Below are positions 10,814-22,421 of a stretch of DNA of 64,000 nucleotides, piece by piece. Source of the DNA: Cliona cf. orientalis (taxonomy: Eukaryota > Porifera > Demospongiae > Clionaida > Clionaidae); NCBI GenBank assembly GCA_963930775.1, contig OZ005704.1, positions 4,650,001-4,714,000 of the forward strand, written 5' to 3'. The translations under genes and the position numbers were made by a program. Positions within the stretch are counted from its first letter, which is position 1; the number at the start of each line of letters is the position of its first letter. Under the pieces are notes generated by a model. It did not search any database and was not told where the DNA came from. It saw only the letters and a program-made list of their open reading frames with translations.

Positions 10814-12316
10814 GCATAGTGATGTATATATATATATTATATAGATATTGATAATTATCAATAAGTGTTTGATAATATTACGTACATGTATTTGTTATGG
10901 TGTGCCCATATTATTAAACAGCAGCTTAGCATGCTGACTTTATCTTTGTAAAAAATTATTATGCTGCAAACTTGTTATATTGGTCCATACATTCTTGAAA
11001 CCGACTCTTGACCATGACAGTGACAGGTCTCAATGCTTCAGCAGAGACGAATTCAATAGCACGGTACATGTGATCATAGATTCAAGAGGGGGCGGGGGAA
11101 GAGGATTGGAAACAGCTGCACCTAGGCGTGTTTCTATTTTGCCGTACCCCTAATAAATTTAATATGAAATATCATCGCTTGGATAAGATTCCGGATGTAC
11201 CTACACGACTCAGAAATGCAACTGATTGGTCCATGATGCCCTAATAACAATTTTGATCTGTATGTACATCATATTATATACCACATTACCAAGCTAAAGT
11301 GATGCAAAAAACGTTGGTACCTCTAGCAAGTGTCTAATTAGAGGCCGTATAACTTATACACATCATTAAGACAAACTATGGAACCATACCATACTGACAA
11401 TCCACTTACGTGTACTTCAACCACCAAGCCTACAACATGCTAAAAATCATGAAAGAGAAACATGCCCAGGATTGCAGGTCTCCATAGATATGTATAGGGC
11501 ATTTCCAATCCCTCTCCCCCTCCTTAATCTACGATGTGATGTGCGCATAGAACGGTGGTAAGCATATGCATGAAGTCCTGATACTTACTCGCTCTAATTA
11601 TCCCAACGGCCAAAAATAATTATGTTCTGTGTTAAATAGAAAGTAAATAAATTTGGGCAATGGTTTGTTCGAGTGTAAATAGAACGGATCCGGTGCAAAT
11701 GGAGAAAGCACTATTATAGCAACTAAGAAACAGCAGTCGATGTCCAACTATAGGTTTATCGTTGTCAGCTCTAATAGGTGTGGTCAATAAACGTGGCCAA
11801 CTAGGCACACCACTCACAGGCTGTAAAGAAATACATGTACCTGATACCAAAATCTGTCAAAACGGGGTACTTCATGTAATTTGCATTTTCATGTTTTGTG
11901 CACTATCGACTGGCACTTGAATAAAAGTCGACAGAAAAATGGCCTATTATGGTAACTAAATAATCGGTGGTTGCACATAGTAAAAGGAGAACTACCAATA
12001 GAAATCATTGATCCAATAAACGGATGAACTTAGTAGGCAATCACATCCTTAGGCATATTACCATAAACGTAATTCTTGTGCATGACAAACTAATTATTAT
12101 TCAATGAAAGGTAGGACGTTCTATGAGGGTACACTTCTCTCCACCACTCCAACCGACTCATCCACAACTTATTTTCAACATAACTCTCCCTGCAGTGTTA
12201 ACATTATAGAAGGCCGGTTACAATCACTCTGAGCTGGTATACACCTTAAGGCATTGTGCCATAGCTTCTGACTCTAACATGAGGTTGGATATTTCTGTAA
12301 TTGATAAGTCTTAAGC
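10814..12316. other. Convergent intergenic region with one inverted-repeat element
   Basis: No coding exon supported between the + strand stop at 10813 and the minus-strand stop at 12317. It includes an inverted-repeat element at about 11079-11532, AT-rich 3' DNA after 10813 with TATATATA, and otherwise featureless sequence. Confidence 0.55.
11079..11532. mobile_element. Inverted-repeat element (G-rich/C-rich termini)
   Basis: Left end AGATTCAAGAGGGGGCGGGG then GAAGAGGATTGGAAA. Right end TTTCCAATCCCTCTCCCCCT then CCTTAATCT, the imperfect inverse. About 450 bp, no ORF. A single copy in the window; boundaries approximate. Confidence 0.5.
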
Positions 12317-15300
12317 TTACCAATTTGTTTGTATTTGGTGAAGGTAGTCCCAGGCCAGTTGATTGGTAGCATTGCTAGGGTAGTCAAGGTGCTTCACAAG
12401 CACTTGAAATGCTTCAGTGTAGTCACAAGGATCTGTAGAAGTGTGCATGTCAAGCTATAAAGTATAGTTGAGTATAGCAACCAAGCGAAGCTGATGACCA
12501 TTGGGACCACATAGAGAGAGATTACTGTTAGTTGTAATACACTACATGTACATGTCCATAGCTGATGTACATAATACTATAATAATATTATTATTATGAT
12601 GTCAAGAGTGTATTAGGGAGAACATACAGTAGTATGGCAGGTACAGTTTGATATCACATAAGGTACTAGGTACAAAAATTCATTTACCTTGCTTTAACAG
12701 CAATTCAACATATTCCAGTCCCTCAGAACACGAGTCATCAGCTTCTATAAGGTTCCGTAAGCATTTCAATCTCACTGGCACATTACCACTACAAAACTGC
12801 CTCAGGTGACGGCAGATACACCTGCACAATGAAGCATCACTACATAATATACATGATTGTGTATATGCGTAGGTTTGTGAGTTTCACTCACTGCAGTAGA
12901 AGTAGTAGCACATTTGATGCATGCTTCCCAAGAAACTTTTTTGCACATAATTATATCCAAGAAACTTTTTTGCACATAATTATATATGTATAAGGTAAAA
13001 GCAGAAATTTACCGTTTAAGGCTTATCCAACGTGGCTGCCTCTGCTCTTGCTCCACAAGTAACTTTAGCCCATCTTCATCATTGCCAATCGATACCAACA
13101 ACTATAATAATATTATGTGTATATAGTCCATCTCAAATTATTGTAGTGGGAAAGTCTTTGAGGGATCCAGTGATATTCGCAGATAAATGGTATAGTGATA
13201 ATATTTCATGAAAGTTGGATACATCAAAGATTTCCCAGTCAACATATTAATCTTATTAGCCTACTAAAAATCCTCAAGAACCTTGTAATGTAGGATTATG
13301 AAAATGTTCATATTGTCGCTGTCTGAGATTGCTAGCTGCCTAAGAGACTCAAAGTGCGTTAGAGCCTTATTCAAATAAGCTTGAGTTTTTATAGTTGGTT
13401 TCACATCCAGCTGTCCATGATCACATTCAGTTATGCCACTACTGTGATGTTCACAATCTGGATCCTTTTCTTCATGTTTTGCAGAGGCATAAAGTTCCCT
13501 TTTCCACAACATGTACTGCAGCATCCCACAGTAGCCAACAACCAGGGGGCTAGACTTAAATGGCTCTGCAGATACTTGGCTGAAAGTAAGATGGTACACA
13601 ATATCTACATGTATCTTGATTCAGATTTAATCTCTTCCTCCCTCCCTACCTCTCTCTACGTACATGTAATTATTGAGCTAACCTCTCCAAAGTATCATAT
13701 GCCTCTTGTATGCTGCTGTGGGTTGCAATATAGATGGTCATCTCCAAAAGTAAGTCAACTTTCTGAACATAAAAGAGAGACATCCAATGTCATTCTCTGA
13801 CCTCTTTGGCTTTTACTGCTAATGGATGATCTTACTTGTTTCGTTTGTTTAGTGAATAATTCTTTGTAGAGTTGAAGGCATTCACCATATGCATTCTCAT
13901 CGTGCAGTAAAACCTCAATCCCTGCCTGTGAGTACACAAAATCGGCAGTTTTGCTCATTTTTAACACACAAATTATCTTCAGCTTCGTGCTCCGCACGGG
14001 AGGAAACAGATTATTTGCTATTAAAAGAGAGTTGATATGACTGACAGGACTGGTCTCAGAAGCCACCATCAGAGGTTAAAAATTTTCCTGGGGGAGTATG
14101 CCTCCAGATCCCCCCAATACCATAGAATCCTGTAATTACGCCCTCCTTGCGCATAATAGCTCAAGTAGGTAGTTTTATCTCGCGTATAAGCCCCCATCCC
14201 CTCCCTGACTGTCAATATTAGAGTCCATAAGCCAATAAAAACAGTAGCTACAGCTAGCAAACTACCATGTTTATGCAAATAAAATGCAAGATCTAATTAG
14301 CGCAAGAAAATTTGCATTCTAGGACTTCTCATAATACATATACATCTTAATGTAGAGCGTGACGACCTTTACCAGAAAATCACACTAAAATTCAAATCAT
14401 AATTACTTGCATTCTATTAGCATAAACACGGTAGCTATTTGTGTCATAGTATGCCTTACTTTGTCGAGTTTGCCTGGGCCCAAATAGCCAGAGACTAGCC
14501 TCATCCCCAGAGACATCGTGTGCCCATGTGGCATTCGACGGTTGGGAATGGTCGTCACATGGAAATGTAAGGATCCGGCATCCCGCATACAAGCCCCCTC
14601 CCCACTTGTACTTTTGCCCAATGCTAGCATGCACAAAGGGGGGCATAATCGTGGGATTCTACGGAGTTAATGAGCACTACATTATTCTTTGCTGACGAAA
14701 AGGTATTATTACAGTCCTTGCTCCCTCCCTCCCCCCAGACTAAAATCCTAAATGAAACATACCCTGTCCAGAAAGCAATGGCTTTTATGTGAGTATCACA
14801 AAATTCATGTGGGAGCATCAAATGTGGGCTGAATTAATGTGGGAATATCAGTACTACTCACTACTAGTACTAGTGTCACTACCCTATTCCTCATACTGTA
14901 TGGTGGGTAATTTTCGTGGGGTGCTTATTTTCATTATTTTCACGGTTGATTTGGCAGTCATGAAAACTTCCCACCCAGAAAAATTATAACTAGAGCTCAT
15001 AGAGCACTTACCCCATGCCTCTTCTTAGAGGTCTCTATTCTTTGAAATTTAATCTCTTGCTACCAACGAACGTTTTTGTTCCCTTCTGAGATCCACGACC
15101 ACAAATGACATTTTGTGTTAGAAGCATGCTGTAGAGAAGCTCAAGCATGCGCAGTAGACTCCCTATAGTAGAGAAGCTTGAGCATGTGCAACAGACTTCA
15201 TAAGGTACTAGGTGAGCATGTCCGATGTAGGCGTGTCCAATATACTCGCACGATTTGTAGCTTTCCAGAATGAGACAGAAGGTGTTTTTTCACTGTCGTA

Positions 15301-16947
15301 CACCATTTTATCCCATTTATTGACCCTACTTTCGCTTAAATGTTGAGATTTGCTGATTTTATGCTGATAGATGATAGACGACAGATGAACTGATTGCTTT
15401 ACCCCTTGCTGCGCATGCGTGCACACGGGGTAATAATATACTATTATGCGAGTCCATGATGATGGGCGTGGCCAAAAACCATCGTGGCAGCGTGGCCAAC
15501 ACTTCCCAGTGTTAGCAAACTACAGTAGCCACTATCATCCAGTTGATGGTGTCTTCGACACTACCTCATGTTATTTGTCAAAATATCTTTGCAGATATGG
15601 CTTAGTAACAAAGAAGATTGCGAGCAAGATCAAGCGTGTGTATCAATTACATCATCGTTTATGCAGCATCATGCCCCTGGACTGGGCTTCTGTCATACAA
15701 TTCACACCCACGAAAATTAATTGAGGGCCTTCTCTGACTTTCTATGAAAATTAGCACCCTGAAAATTATCTGCCATTATTATGGTATTACTTTTGTGGTG
15801 ATTGGCATTTTTGAATGAGATTAGACGATGAAGTTTGATATAATTTATACCTTTGACCCAGCTATATGTATTTACTTTCATAAGAACTACTGGTGCTTCT
15901 AATGAATATTCTATGCTAACCCCATTCTTAACAGGGGTCTAATTTTGTCCCATCCCAGCTTTTTCATGTTGCATCCAGAATAGCTAGGAGATGGGAGGCT
16001 AGTCTTGGACGCCAGCCCCTCCTACTCAACAGGGACTGGTGCCAGAGACTATTATAGGATGAGGCTACACGTAGGTGATACTATATGTGAGTTATGAAGT
16101 ATGTGCTAAAAATTAATGATTATCCCGCACACACATACGCATCAAGGGATAAAATAATCTGTTGTGAGCACAAAATCATCACATCTTGAGATCTAGGCAC
16201 CTGAGTGATTCGTAAGCACAATGAATCAATCAAACTTGGGAAATTTAAAAACTGGCTTCAGTAGTACATGTATATAATGGACACGGTCCACAAGTGTCAC
16301 CATACTCCTGGTGTCACAGATAGTACCTTTTTATTAGCCACCGTAGCCATGACTATTGACAGTGCCTATATACTCACTTCATAATGCATGCAGGCCATGT
16401 GCTTTCTGCTATGCGCACAACCTAGCAGAATATTATGCAGGTAAAGGTCGTCAATAGGTTCATACATGCTGCATCTCTGTGCAGGATGCAAATGTAGTGC
16501 TGTGCGGGGTATGCACTCTAAACAGCTCTAGTTATTAATTTATAAAGTTAAGTTACCTTGCAACTGATCCCATATTACCCAGTATATTAAATATTTGAAT
16601 TTTCAGTTCACAGGTTAGAGCACTTGACAAGACATATCCTACATGTACCTTCCTGATGACTTCAGGTACTTGGTCCATGGCTGTTGTAACGGCTTCCATA
16701 GTATGGGAGGCTTGAACAAACTCGTGTCTCAATAGCTGCTTACTGATGATCACCAGCAACATGGACAGGTGCTTACTGACTAGTGATGCTCGACCTTGAC
16801 ATCAACGTACAATATTATGTTAAAAACAAGAGAGAGAGATATTAAACATGCACTACTCAATGTGCTGCATGCCTTACCATCTCCTCCACTGTCAAGGTCT
16901 CGCTTTAGAGCTGCATGCTTCTGCTTGTAGCTGTTGAGCATACTCCA
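12317..16947 (-). CDS. TAF1A: TAF1A-like RNA polymerase I initiation factor subunit (5' end unresolved)
   Basis: Exons in coding order: 16947-16878, 16794-16649, 13925-13836, 13741-13683, 13579-13282, 13101-13013, 12821-12688, 12432-12317. They are all phase-consistent and give 333 residues to TAA. Order and spacing of motifs resemble metazoan TAF1A, a subunit of the SL1 complex at rDNA promoters: LLRHEFVQASHTMEAV, then VPEVIRK-AGIEVLLHDENA, then EAYDTLES, then GYCGMLQYMLW, then a helical TPR-like C-terminus. The assignment is from remembered family motifs, not a search. The first exon (about 30 residues) was not found; it should lie beyond the Mutator-like element at 16951-17301. The donor after exon 13282-13579 (AAG|GTTCTT) is weak. 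The 2.7-kb intron 13926-16648 carries at least four transposon copies. Confidence 0.55.
12928..12985. repeat. Tandem duplication of a 29-bp unit
   Basis: Two adjacent identical copies of CCAAGAAACTTTTTTGCACA plus TAATTATAT, in an intron of the TAF1A-like gene. Identity suggests a recent slip or duplication. Confidence 0.8.
14264..14432. mobile_element. MITE family B, intronic copy
   Basis: Ends ACCATGTTTATGCAAAT and inverted TTAGCATAAACACGGT, bounded by TA on both sides, which would fit a TA target-site duplication. The interior has TGACGACCTTTACC (14360-14373), the inverse of the shared GGTAAAGGTCGTCA motif. Confidence 0.7.
14988..15435 (-). mobile_element. Family D element, inverted full-length but divergent copy
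   Basis: Begins AACTAGAGCTCATAGAGCAC and ends with the hairpin TTACCCCTTGCTGCGCATGC..GGGGTAAT. The same order of blocks is found at 54993-55415. No coding capacity. It lies in the long intron of the TAF1A-like gene. Confidence 0.6.
16000..16051. mobile_element. Possible remnant of a TAG...CTA Mutator-like element
   Basis: TAGTCTTGGACGCCAGCCCC ... ACTGGTGCCAGAGACTA is a 52-bp inverted pair resembling the two ends of the elements at 62292 and 62954 with the interior lost. I see no clear 9-bp target duplication. Confidence 0.35.
16116..16532 (+). mobile_element. Family D element, divergent copy
   Basis: Starts TTATCCCGCACACACATACG, contains ATCTTGAGATCTAGGCACCTG and GGTAAAGGTCGTCA (16440-16453), and ends GGGGTATGCACTCTAAACAG then CTCTAGTTATT. 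Same block order as 19655-20060. Non-coding. Confidence 0.6.
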
Positions 16948-16950
16948 CTG

Positions 16951-17301
16951 TAGCCTCGTCCCCAGGCTCTCTTGGGGGAGGGGAAAAGAGAGCCTGGTAA
17001 CGACTGCATGCGCATGCGCGAACCCTTACCAACAAAACATGGTAAGGCAGTTTTCACAGCTAAACGGCCTTTCGAGGGGACAAAAACCAACGTTTGAGTG
17101 ATTTACCTCATTTAAGCCTCCTAGACACCATCACTAGCCGATAGCAAGATACTTTTCGAGTGCTTGGGCGACTTTTGAGCTTGACTGGTAGTATACGATC
17201 AAGTAGTCCACGGATAGTATACGGAGATTTTGGCGCATGCGCATGCAGTCGTTACCAGGCTCTCTTTTCCCCTCCCCCAAGAGAGCCTGGGGACGAGGCT
17301 A
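16951..17301. mobile_element. Mutator-like non-autonomous element at an intron-exon boundary
   Basis: A 351-bp element with perfect 69-bp terminal inverted repeats (TAGCCTCGTCCCCAGGCTCT...). It is flanked on both sides by the 9-bp direct repeat ACTCCACTG (16942-16950 and 17302-17310). Long inverted repeats plus 9-bp target duplications are characteristic of Mutator-like elements. The interior is about 213 bp, without ORF. TIR-internal CTGGTAACG and the TAG...CTA ends are shared with 62292-62766 and 62954-63315. Confidence 0.85.
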
Positions 17302-17664
17302 ACTCCACTGATACTCGTGTCATGATATTGACAATATACTAGTTGTCGGTAAAGGTCGTCCGTCACACGTGTACTCCTTTGAACTCTCAGTCTCCACAAC
17401 GAGCGTGCGCAGTGCCCACACCATCAAAGGCCCTATGGGCCCAGTATAAGAATCTTTGGTTGATATAGGCAATACGAACAAGCACACATTCAAGGAGGTA
17501 CTGATCACCATACAGCATACAGTCACCACCACTGGCACCAGGCACAGTTGCAACACCTGGTAAGGCACCTGGTTCATGTATTCTCAGCGACAATACTATA
17601 ATTATTTTGATGAAGGTAAGTGTAAGATAATGATATGAAACTCTTATTTCTAATTATTGTACTT
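17302..17664. other. Likely 5' region of the TAF1A-like gene, just 3' of the tetraspan gene
   Basis: It lies between the Mutator-like element and the tetraspan stop codon. On the minus strand it has several short open stretches (for example one beginning ATG at 17577 and reading MNQVPYQ before a CAG|GTGTTG candidate donor), none decisive. It also contains GGTAAAGGTCGTCC at 17348-17361. The first TAF1A-like exon should be here. Confidence 0.35.
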
Positions 17665-20600
17665 CTACACTGCAACTGTATGATCATCCATGGATTTCAC
17701 TAGTTTATGATCACTGAAATATCTGCACTTTGATATGAATGTATCAACTTTGACTTTGCAATTTTCCATTGATCTCCACAGACATCCAACCACACAGGCT
17801 GCTAGGAATGCAGAGAGCGAGATGTAGAGTACGACAAGGTAGGTGAACATACTCTTACAAAGTGGCTCATGAGTATTATCTAGTGAAATGGTGCTCAGAA
17901 GGTAAGTTCCAACTGAAATCCATCCTAGTATGTATGCATGTTAACAACATAACGTGAGCAGAACAGTACCGGTACTAGTGTACATGTGCGCATATAACAT
18001 TGTGTGTCTGGAAGCAACTTGGCACGGTATAATATTAGAGCAGATTCATTATTACACTACAGTACATTAATTACTCCATATACGTCAACAAGCTAATTAC
18101 ATCCCGAGTCCCAATCAACTAAAAGAATTCAGCCAACCGATGAGGTAATGATGACGAAAGTTATGATGAAACTTATAATGAAAATGTGGTTAAGACTATT
18201 TCAAAATATTTAGCACGCATGAAAGCTTGTTGGGGCCCAGAATTCGAACCTAGCATAGAAGAGATCGTGGACTATTGATGAGATATGGTGATTCTCTCAG
18301 TTCGCTTTCTTTGGCAAGCTCGCACTCGGGGATATTTTCCTATTCAGTCTAGCACATGGCAGACTGAATAGGGAAGTTGCAATTTACTTTACTGAAACAA
18401 GCAATATTTGCCCAGTAAGGGTATTGAATTGTGAAATTTGGTACAGATATACATGTAGGTGAATATGGGAAATGGTGCTGTAAATACTTTAAAGTTTGTC
18501 ATCTGTTTTCATTTTCAAATTATTCCACTTGAAAGCGTTTGATGATTATGTAACATTGCATAACTCAAATATGCTACTTACATACAAATGACCCTTTACC
18601 ACATACAATGAAGCTACTAGGGATGTGGTAATCGTTTCAATAATATTATTGTCACAAAAAACCTCCATAATGGTCCCTGTTCTCATGGCTGGTCATGAAT
18701 ATGTTGTCCAATTGGATAACTGCTCAATGTGTGGCCTGGCTTCGTGAACCTAAATATACTGTACAAAATATATTTTGAGGTATCATAATATTATTTCCTC
18801 TAATAGATATGCTCGAATTTGGAGGCAGATGTTTAACTTTCAAGCTGTATACGCATTCTACTCCCGTTTGAGGCACAATAATTTGATTGTATTGTGACAA
18901 CTTTGGCTGAAAAGTAGATACTACCAGGTAAGTGCACATGCATGGACACTCTACCATAACTCTCAATTTTTCACTGCTCCGGGTACTTACTTGGCATACA
19001 CATGTATATTATATTGATCATGAGTGCTTACCATGCGTGCACCAAAGTGTGTGGATGGAGTCAACGTACATTCGTAATTGTGATGAGAACTTGATCACAC
19101 TACGTAATTGTATATTGTACCAAATATTATAACAAAAATATGAATGCAACGTTATGCGCTTTATCCTATAATATTGTGATATGGACCCCACAACATTAAT
19201 CATTGGAAAGTGATCCTGTCTTAGAGATTTGTGATGATCCTTGCCATTGATACTGTGACTGCACATGCAATCTCTTTTTAGTCACTATATTAGGCACACC
19301 TTGGTATCTGGTGCAATTTATCTTCTTGTAGAGATATAAGTGCCTGTGCTCAATAAATATGGTACCCTGTAGCAATAATTTTTTAATGGCCAACTTAGGT
19401 AATGCAGCTCACCGATATAGACAATAACTCCCGCTCCAGTAATAAAACATCCACCAATACTTAGTATCTTGATGATTGGAGGGAAATTCCCACAACATAG
19501 TCCAATGAAGGAGGTACCACAGATGCACAGGATAAATGAGAAAGCAAACAAAAATATTCCTGTAGTCTGTGGAGGAAGGTATGTGCATGTTGTGAGATAA
19601 GGTTTTTATCATGGACCACTTACTTTCTCTCTGTTAATTTTGTAGTTCCTATAATTACCCCGCGCGCATGCGCAAGGGGTAAAGCAATTGGTTTGCCTGT
19701 ATATCATCGTTATCAATTGTCGTCGTTGGTACAAAAATTGCCAGATCTCAAGTTCTAGGCATCTGTGCGTGCTATAAGCATAACCAATCGGTAGATATTG
19801 GTAAAAAAATGGTTTCCACACGCTTTGAATTGCTGAAAATGGTTTAATAAATCATGCATTTTTTGTTCAGTATGCCTGTGGTTTATCAATCACACCCACT
19901 CTACTGGCATGTACTGATACAACTGCGCATGCTCAAGCTCAGTGTAGGAAAGGGTTGTCAAGTCACAACAACAGCTGTGCAGTAGAGTGTTGCAATACTA
20001 TATACACTACAGTGGCTACAGAGCACACGGAGTATATACATGCTCGAGGGAACTCTAGTTTCAGTATGTATGTCTGTCTACTCATGATCACTATTGTACA
20101 TAATACATACTCAACCATTAGATTGTAGTACTATTATTAACAGTGGTCATCTTGCTATAAGTTTCTCAATGGCTATTTTGCTTCCTTATGGCACTTCAAT
20201 TGCATTGTAATATTATGTAAGAGCAGAAAATTGAGGGGAAGGCTAGAAATTGAGCCCCCTGCCCCCCGAGAACCAATAACTGCTCAATAGTACCTGAAAT
20301 TTTACCAATGGAAACTTACAGTTAAATACCAGGCGTAAATGTTCTCATTGGTGATAGGATTTGGAGGATCATGGTTGGTCTTACTACAGATTTTGCCCCT
20401 TTGAAGTCTATCTTTATCAGTGGTGGCTAAAATAGAAAAGGGCAGATTATGAATATGACAGAATTTTGGGAAATAAATGTGTAGAAAACTTTGCCCTATC
20501 CTGCACGTTTTCTACCTGCATTAAATCTACATTTTTGTCTAGTGTAGGTCGCTTTAACAGTGTGTGTGTGCATAATATGTGTAGTAATACCTAGTGAAGC

Positions 20601-22235
20601 TCCAATGAACCAGGATGCCACTGTAACCACAACCAAGATGATTATAACTAGGAAAGGAGAGAGGGAGGGAGGGAGAGAGAGAGAGGTTAAATCATGAATA
20701 AGTTAATGAAACGAAGTGGGTTGGTGTAACCAAATGGGCCGCACCTGTGGAAGTTGTGTTTGTCTTATAGAGTGTAGCTATATCACCAATATGTTGCTCT
20801 TGTGCTTATCCCCATGTAGAAAGAATCATCCAGCTATATATATAATATTATGTGATGGTAAGGAAGTCTTATCAGGACTCAATGTACATGTAGAACTTCC
20901 TTGTAGGCATAATAAGCATGGAAGCAGGTAGCATGATGATGCACCTGGCTATATTAATGGTCATTGTTGCACAGGTATCATATCCATAGTGTGTACTGTA
21001 TATTCATTTTTAACTATTGTACTATTCAGCACAAATTGAGTACAAGCTCTCCATAAGAAAATTGTACTGAGTAAATTTCAGGGGCGCTAATTTCATAGGA
21101 GACCGGAATGAAATTTCATGAATGGTTTTAAATTCCGTGACAGCAACCGGTGCAGTGTTGTGCAAACGATGTAATTGATACACACTAGCACTGTCAATGT
21201 TTTCACTTTTGCAAAGTAGAAAGATAAGAATAATGAAAACTAGCACCCCATGAATGCATCTGGGTGAAGAGTGAAAACCTGTATCGCAGGAAACTTTCGA
21301 GGGAGAAAACTTTCGCAGATCGATAGGAAGGGAGAATTTCGCAGAGAAGATTTTCGCGGAATGTTAAACTGATCGCATAATGGGTTTATCGTGCTTAAGC
21401 GCTTGTGGCCCTGAGAAAATTTTTGCTGGTAGCTATAAATTCATGAAGATTTTTTCCCTCAAAAGTATACGGTAATTATTGAGCCTGGTGATAATAATAA
21501 GTCATGACAGTACCAGTTTCAGTCTCACAACCAATTTTGTTGTGTCCAAGGACTAACTTATCCATATAATTATTATTATAGGCTTGAATTTGACATAGCT
21601 GCCATATTAACATTATAGTGAAGTTAAATCTTACTAGTTGTTAGAAGTATGGATCGGAAGGACAACTCTCCACAAAAGTAGTATTTTTGATTACCCTGGC
21701 GATTGCTCCGAGTTCTGTGGCTGCGGATACCTTCAGTTTTACCTGCAGGGAAAGCCACATGGCCATAGTATTAGGAATAATCTACCATTAATTTTGCGAC
21801 TAGTCTCGTCTCCAGGCCCATTCCAATTAATATTGCATATTGAAAGATGAGGTTATAGTCTACATCATACTGCTATGTACAATAGTGAAATCGTGCACAG
21901 CTAGCGCTATTGTGGCATCCATAACTATTATGATGATAATGGTAAAGAGTGACTACAATCTCGTGGTGTTGCCCGTCCAGTCCAGTAATCCTATAGCTAT
22001 CATCTTCTAAAGTTACTTTAGTCTAAGCTTGCTACCCATTCAAGGAATAAGAACATGCTATGGTTTCATATATAAAGATGCCACTACTATAATACCGGCT
22101 ACTAGATTCAGCTACCAATATCTCCATGGCAAGCATTGACAAAGTCTTACGTGTAGCTGATATTCCAGATACCATTCTTGGAACTCTTGTGCAACTTAAT
22201 AATTGTTCTGCAGAGTTGCTGGTTGAAGCTCCCAT
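17665..22235 (-). CDS. Claudin/PMP22-like four-helix membrane protein
   Basis: Five exons join in phase: 22235-22151, 20647-20591, 20426-20320, 19566-19413, 17924-17665; total 220 aa. An N-terminal cytoplasmic stretch (MGASTSNSAEQLL...) precedes helix 1 (about 29-47, LIIILVVVTVASWFIGASL). A 36-residue extracellular loop with a single Cys follows. Helix 2 (84-108) and helix 3 (about 112-140) are joined by a short loop. A small second loop leads to helix 4 (about 158-182, LVVLYISLSAFLAACVVGCLW) and a charged C-tail. Topology and length fit the claudin/PMP22/EMP superfamily, but the W-GLW-C-C signature of true claudins is absent, so I give only the fold. It would sit in the plasma membrane. The start is 187 bp from that of the divergent ligase gene. 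The introns hold family D and F elements. Confidence 0.75.
18095..18300 (-). mobile_element. Family E element fragment, inverted
   Basis: Contains TAATTACATCCCGAGTCCCA, CAGCCAACCGATGAGGTAAT and GAATTCGAACCTAGCATAGA, each the inverse of blocks in the copies at about 38245-38662 and 43757-43940. It lies in the last intron of the tetraspan gene. Confidence 0.5.
19655..20060 (+). mobile_element. Family D element, well-preserved copy
   Basis: A 406-bp copy. The left end is a hairpin, TTACCCCGCGCGCATGCGCA then AGGGGTAA. Next come a block with TTGCCAGATCTCAAGTTCTA and an AACCAATCGGTAGATAT block. Then GCGCATGCTCAAGCTCAGTG, then GGAAAGGGTTGTCA, and an end GCTCGAGGGAACTCTAGTT. It aligns throughout with the inverse of 54993-55415. 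Non-coding; short ORFs inside it are incidental. Confidence 0.75.
21281..21476. mobile_element. Family F (TACCGTA-type) MITE, decayed
   Basis: Contains GCAGGAAACTTTCGAGGGAG and ends AGTATACGGTAATT. The left block matches 63584-63660 (GCGGGAAACTTTCGAGCG), so both belong to one TACCGTA-terminated type. The left terminus here is eroded. Confidence 0.4.
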
Positions 22236-22421
22236 GCGATCTGTGTGTAAATGCAGCTGCTCCACAATCTAACAAAAATGTGCAACATGAACAGTATAGG
22301 TTCAAGGTGTATATATATAATATCTATGATTAGTACTATGGCATTATATTGCGCGCTGAGCGCAGAGCGCAATGGCCGCACAGGGGGCGGTGCCACGTCA
22401 CTCTCGCAATAAACTTGGGAC
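22236..22421. promoter_or_regulatory. Candidate bidirectional promoter between the tetraspan and RBR genes
   Basis: The two start codons (minus 22235, plus 22422) are 186 bp apart and face away from each other. The segment has a local GC-rich block near 22350-22400 (GCGCGCTGAGCGCAGAGCGC, CAGGGGGCGG) in otherwise AT-rich surroundings, as expected of a shared promoter. No transcript evidence. Confidence 0.5.

Noticed and set aside
14760-14812. Candidate extra TAF1A-like exon reading MLPHEFCDTHIKAIAFWTG on the minus strand
   Set aside because: Has plausible splice sites, but is unnecessary: ending the previous exon at 16649 (VPEVIRK) joins in phase to AGIEVLLHDENA and fits the family better.
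15446-15724. 92-aa + strand ORF
   Set aside because: Lies in a TAF1A-like intron next to a family D copy; no homology or splice support.
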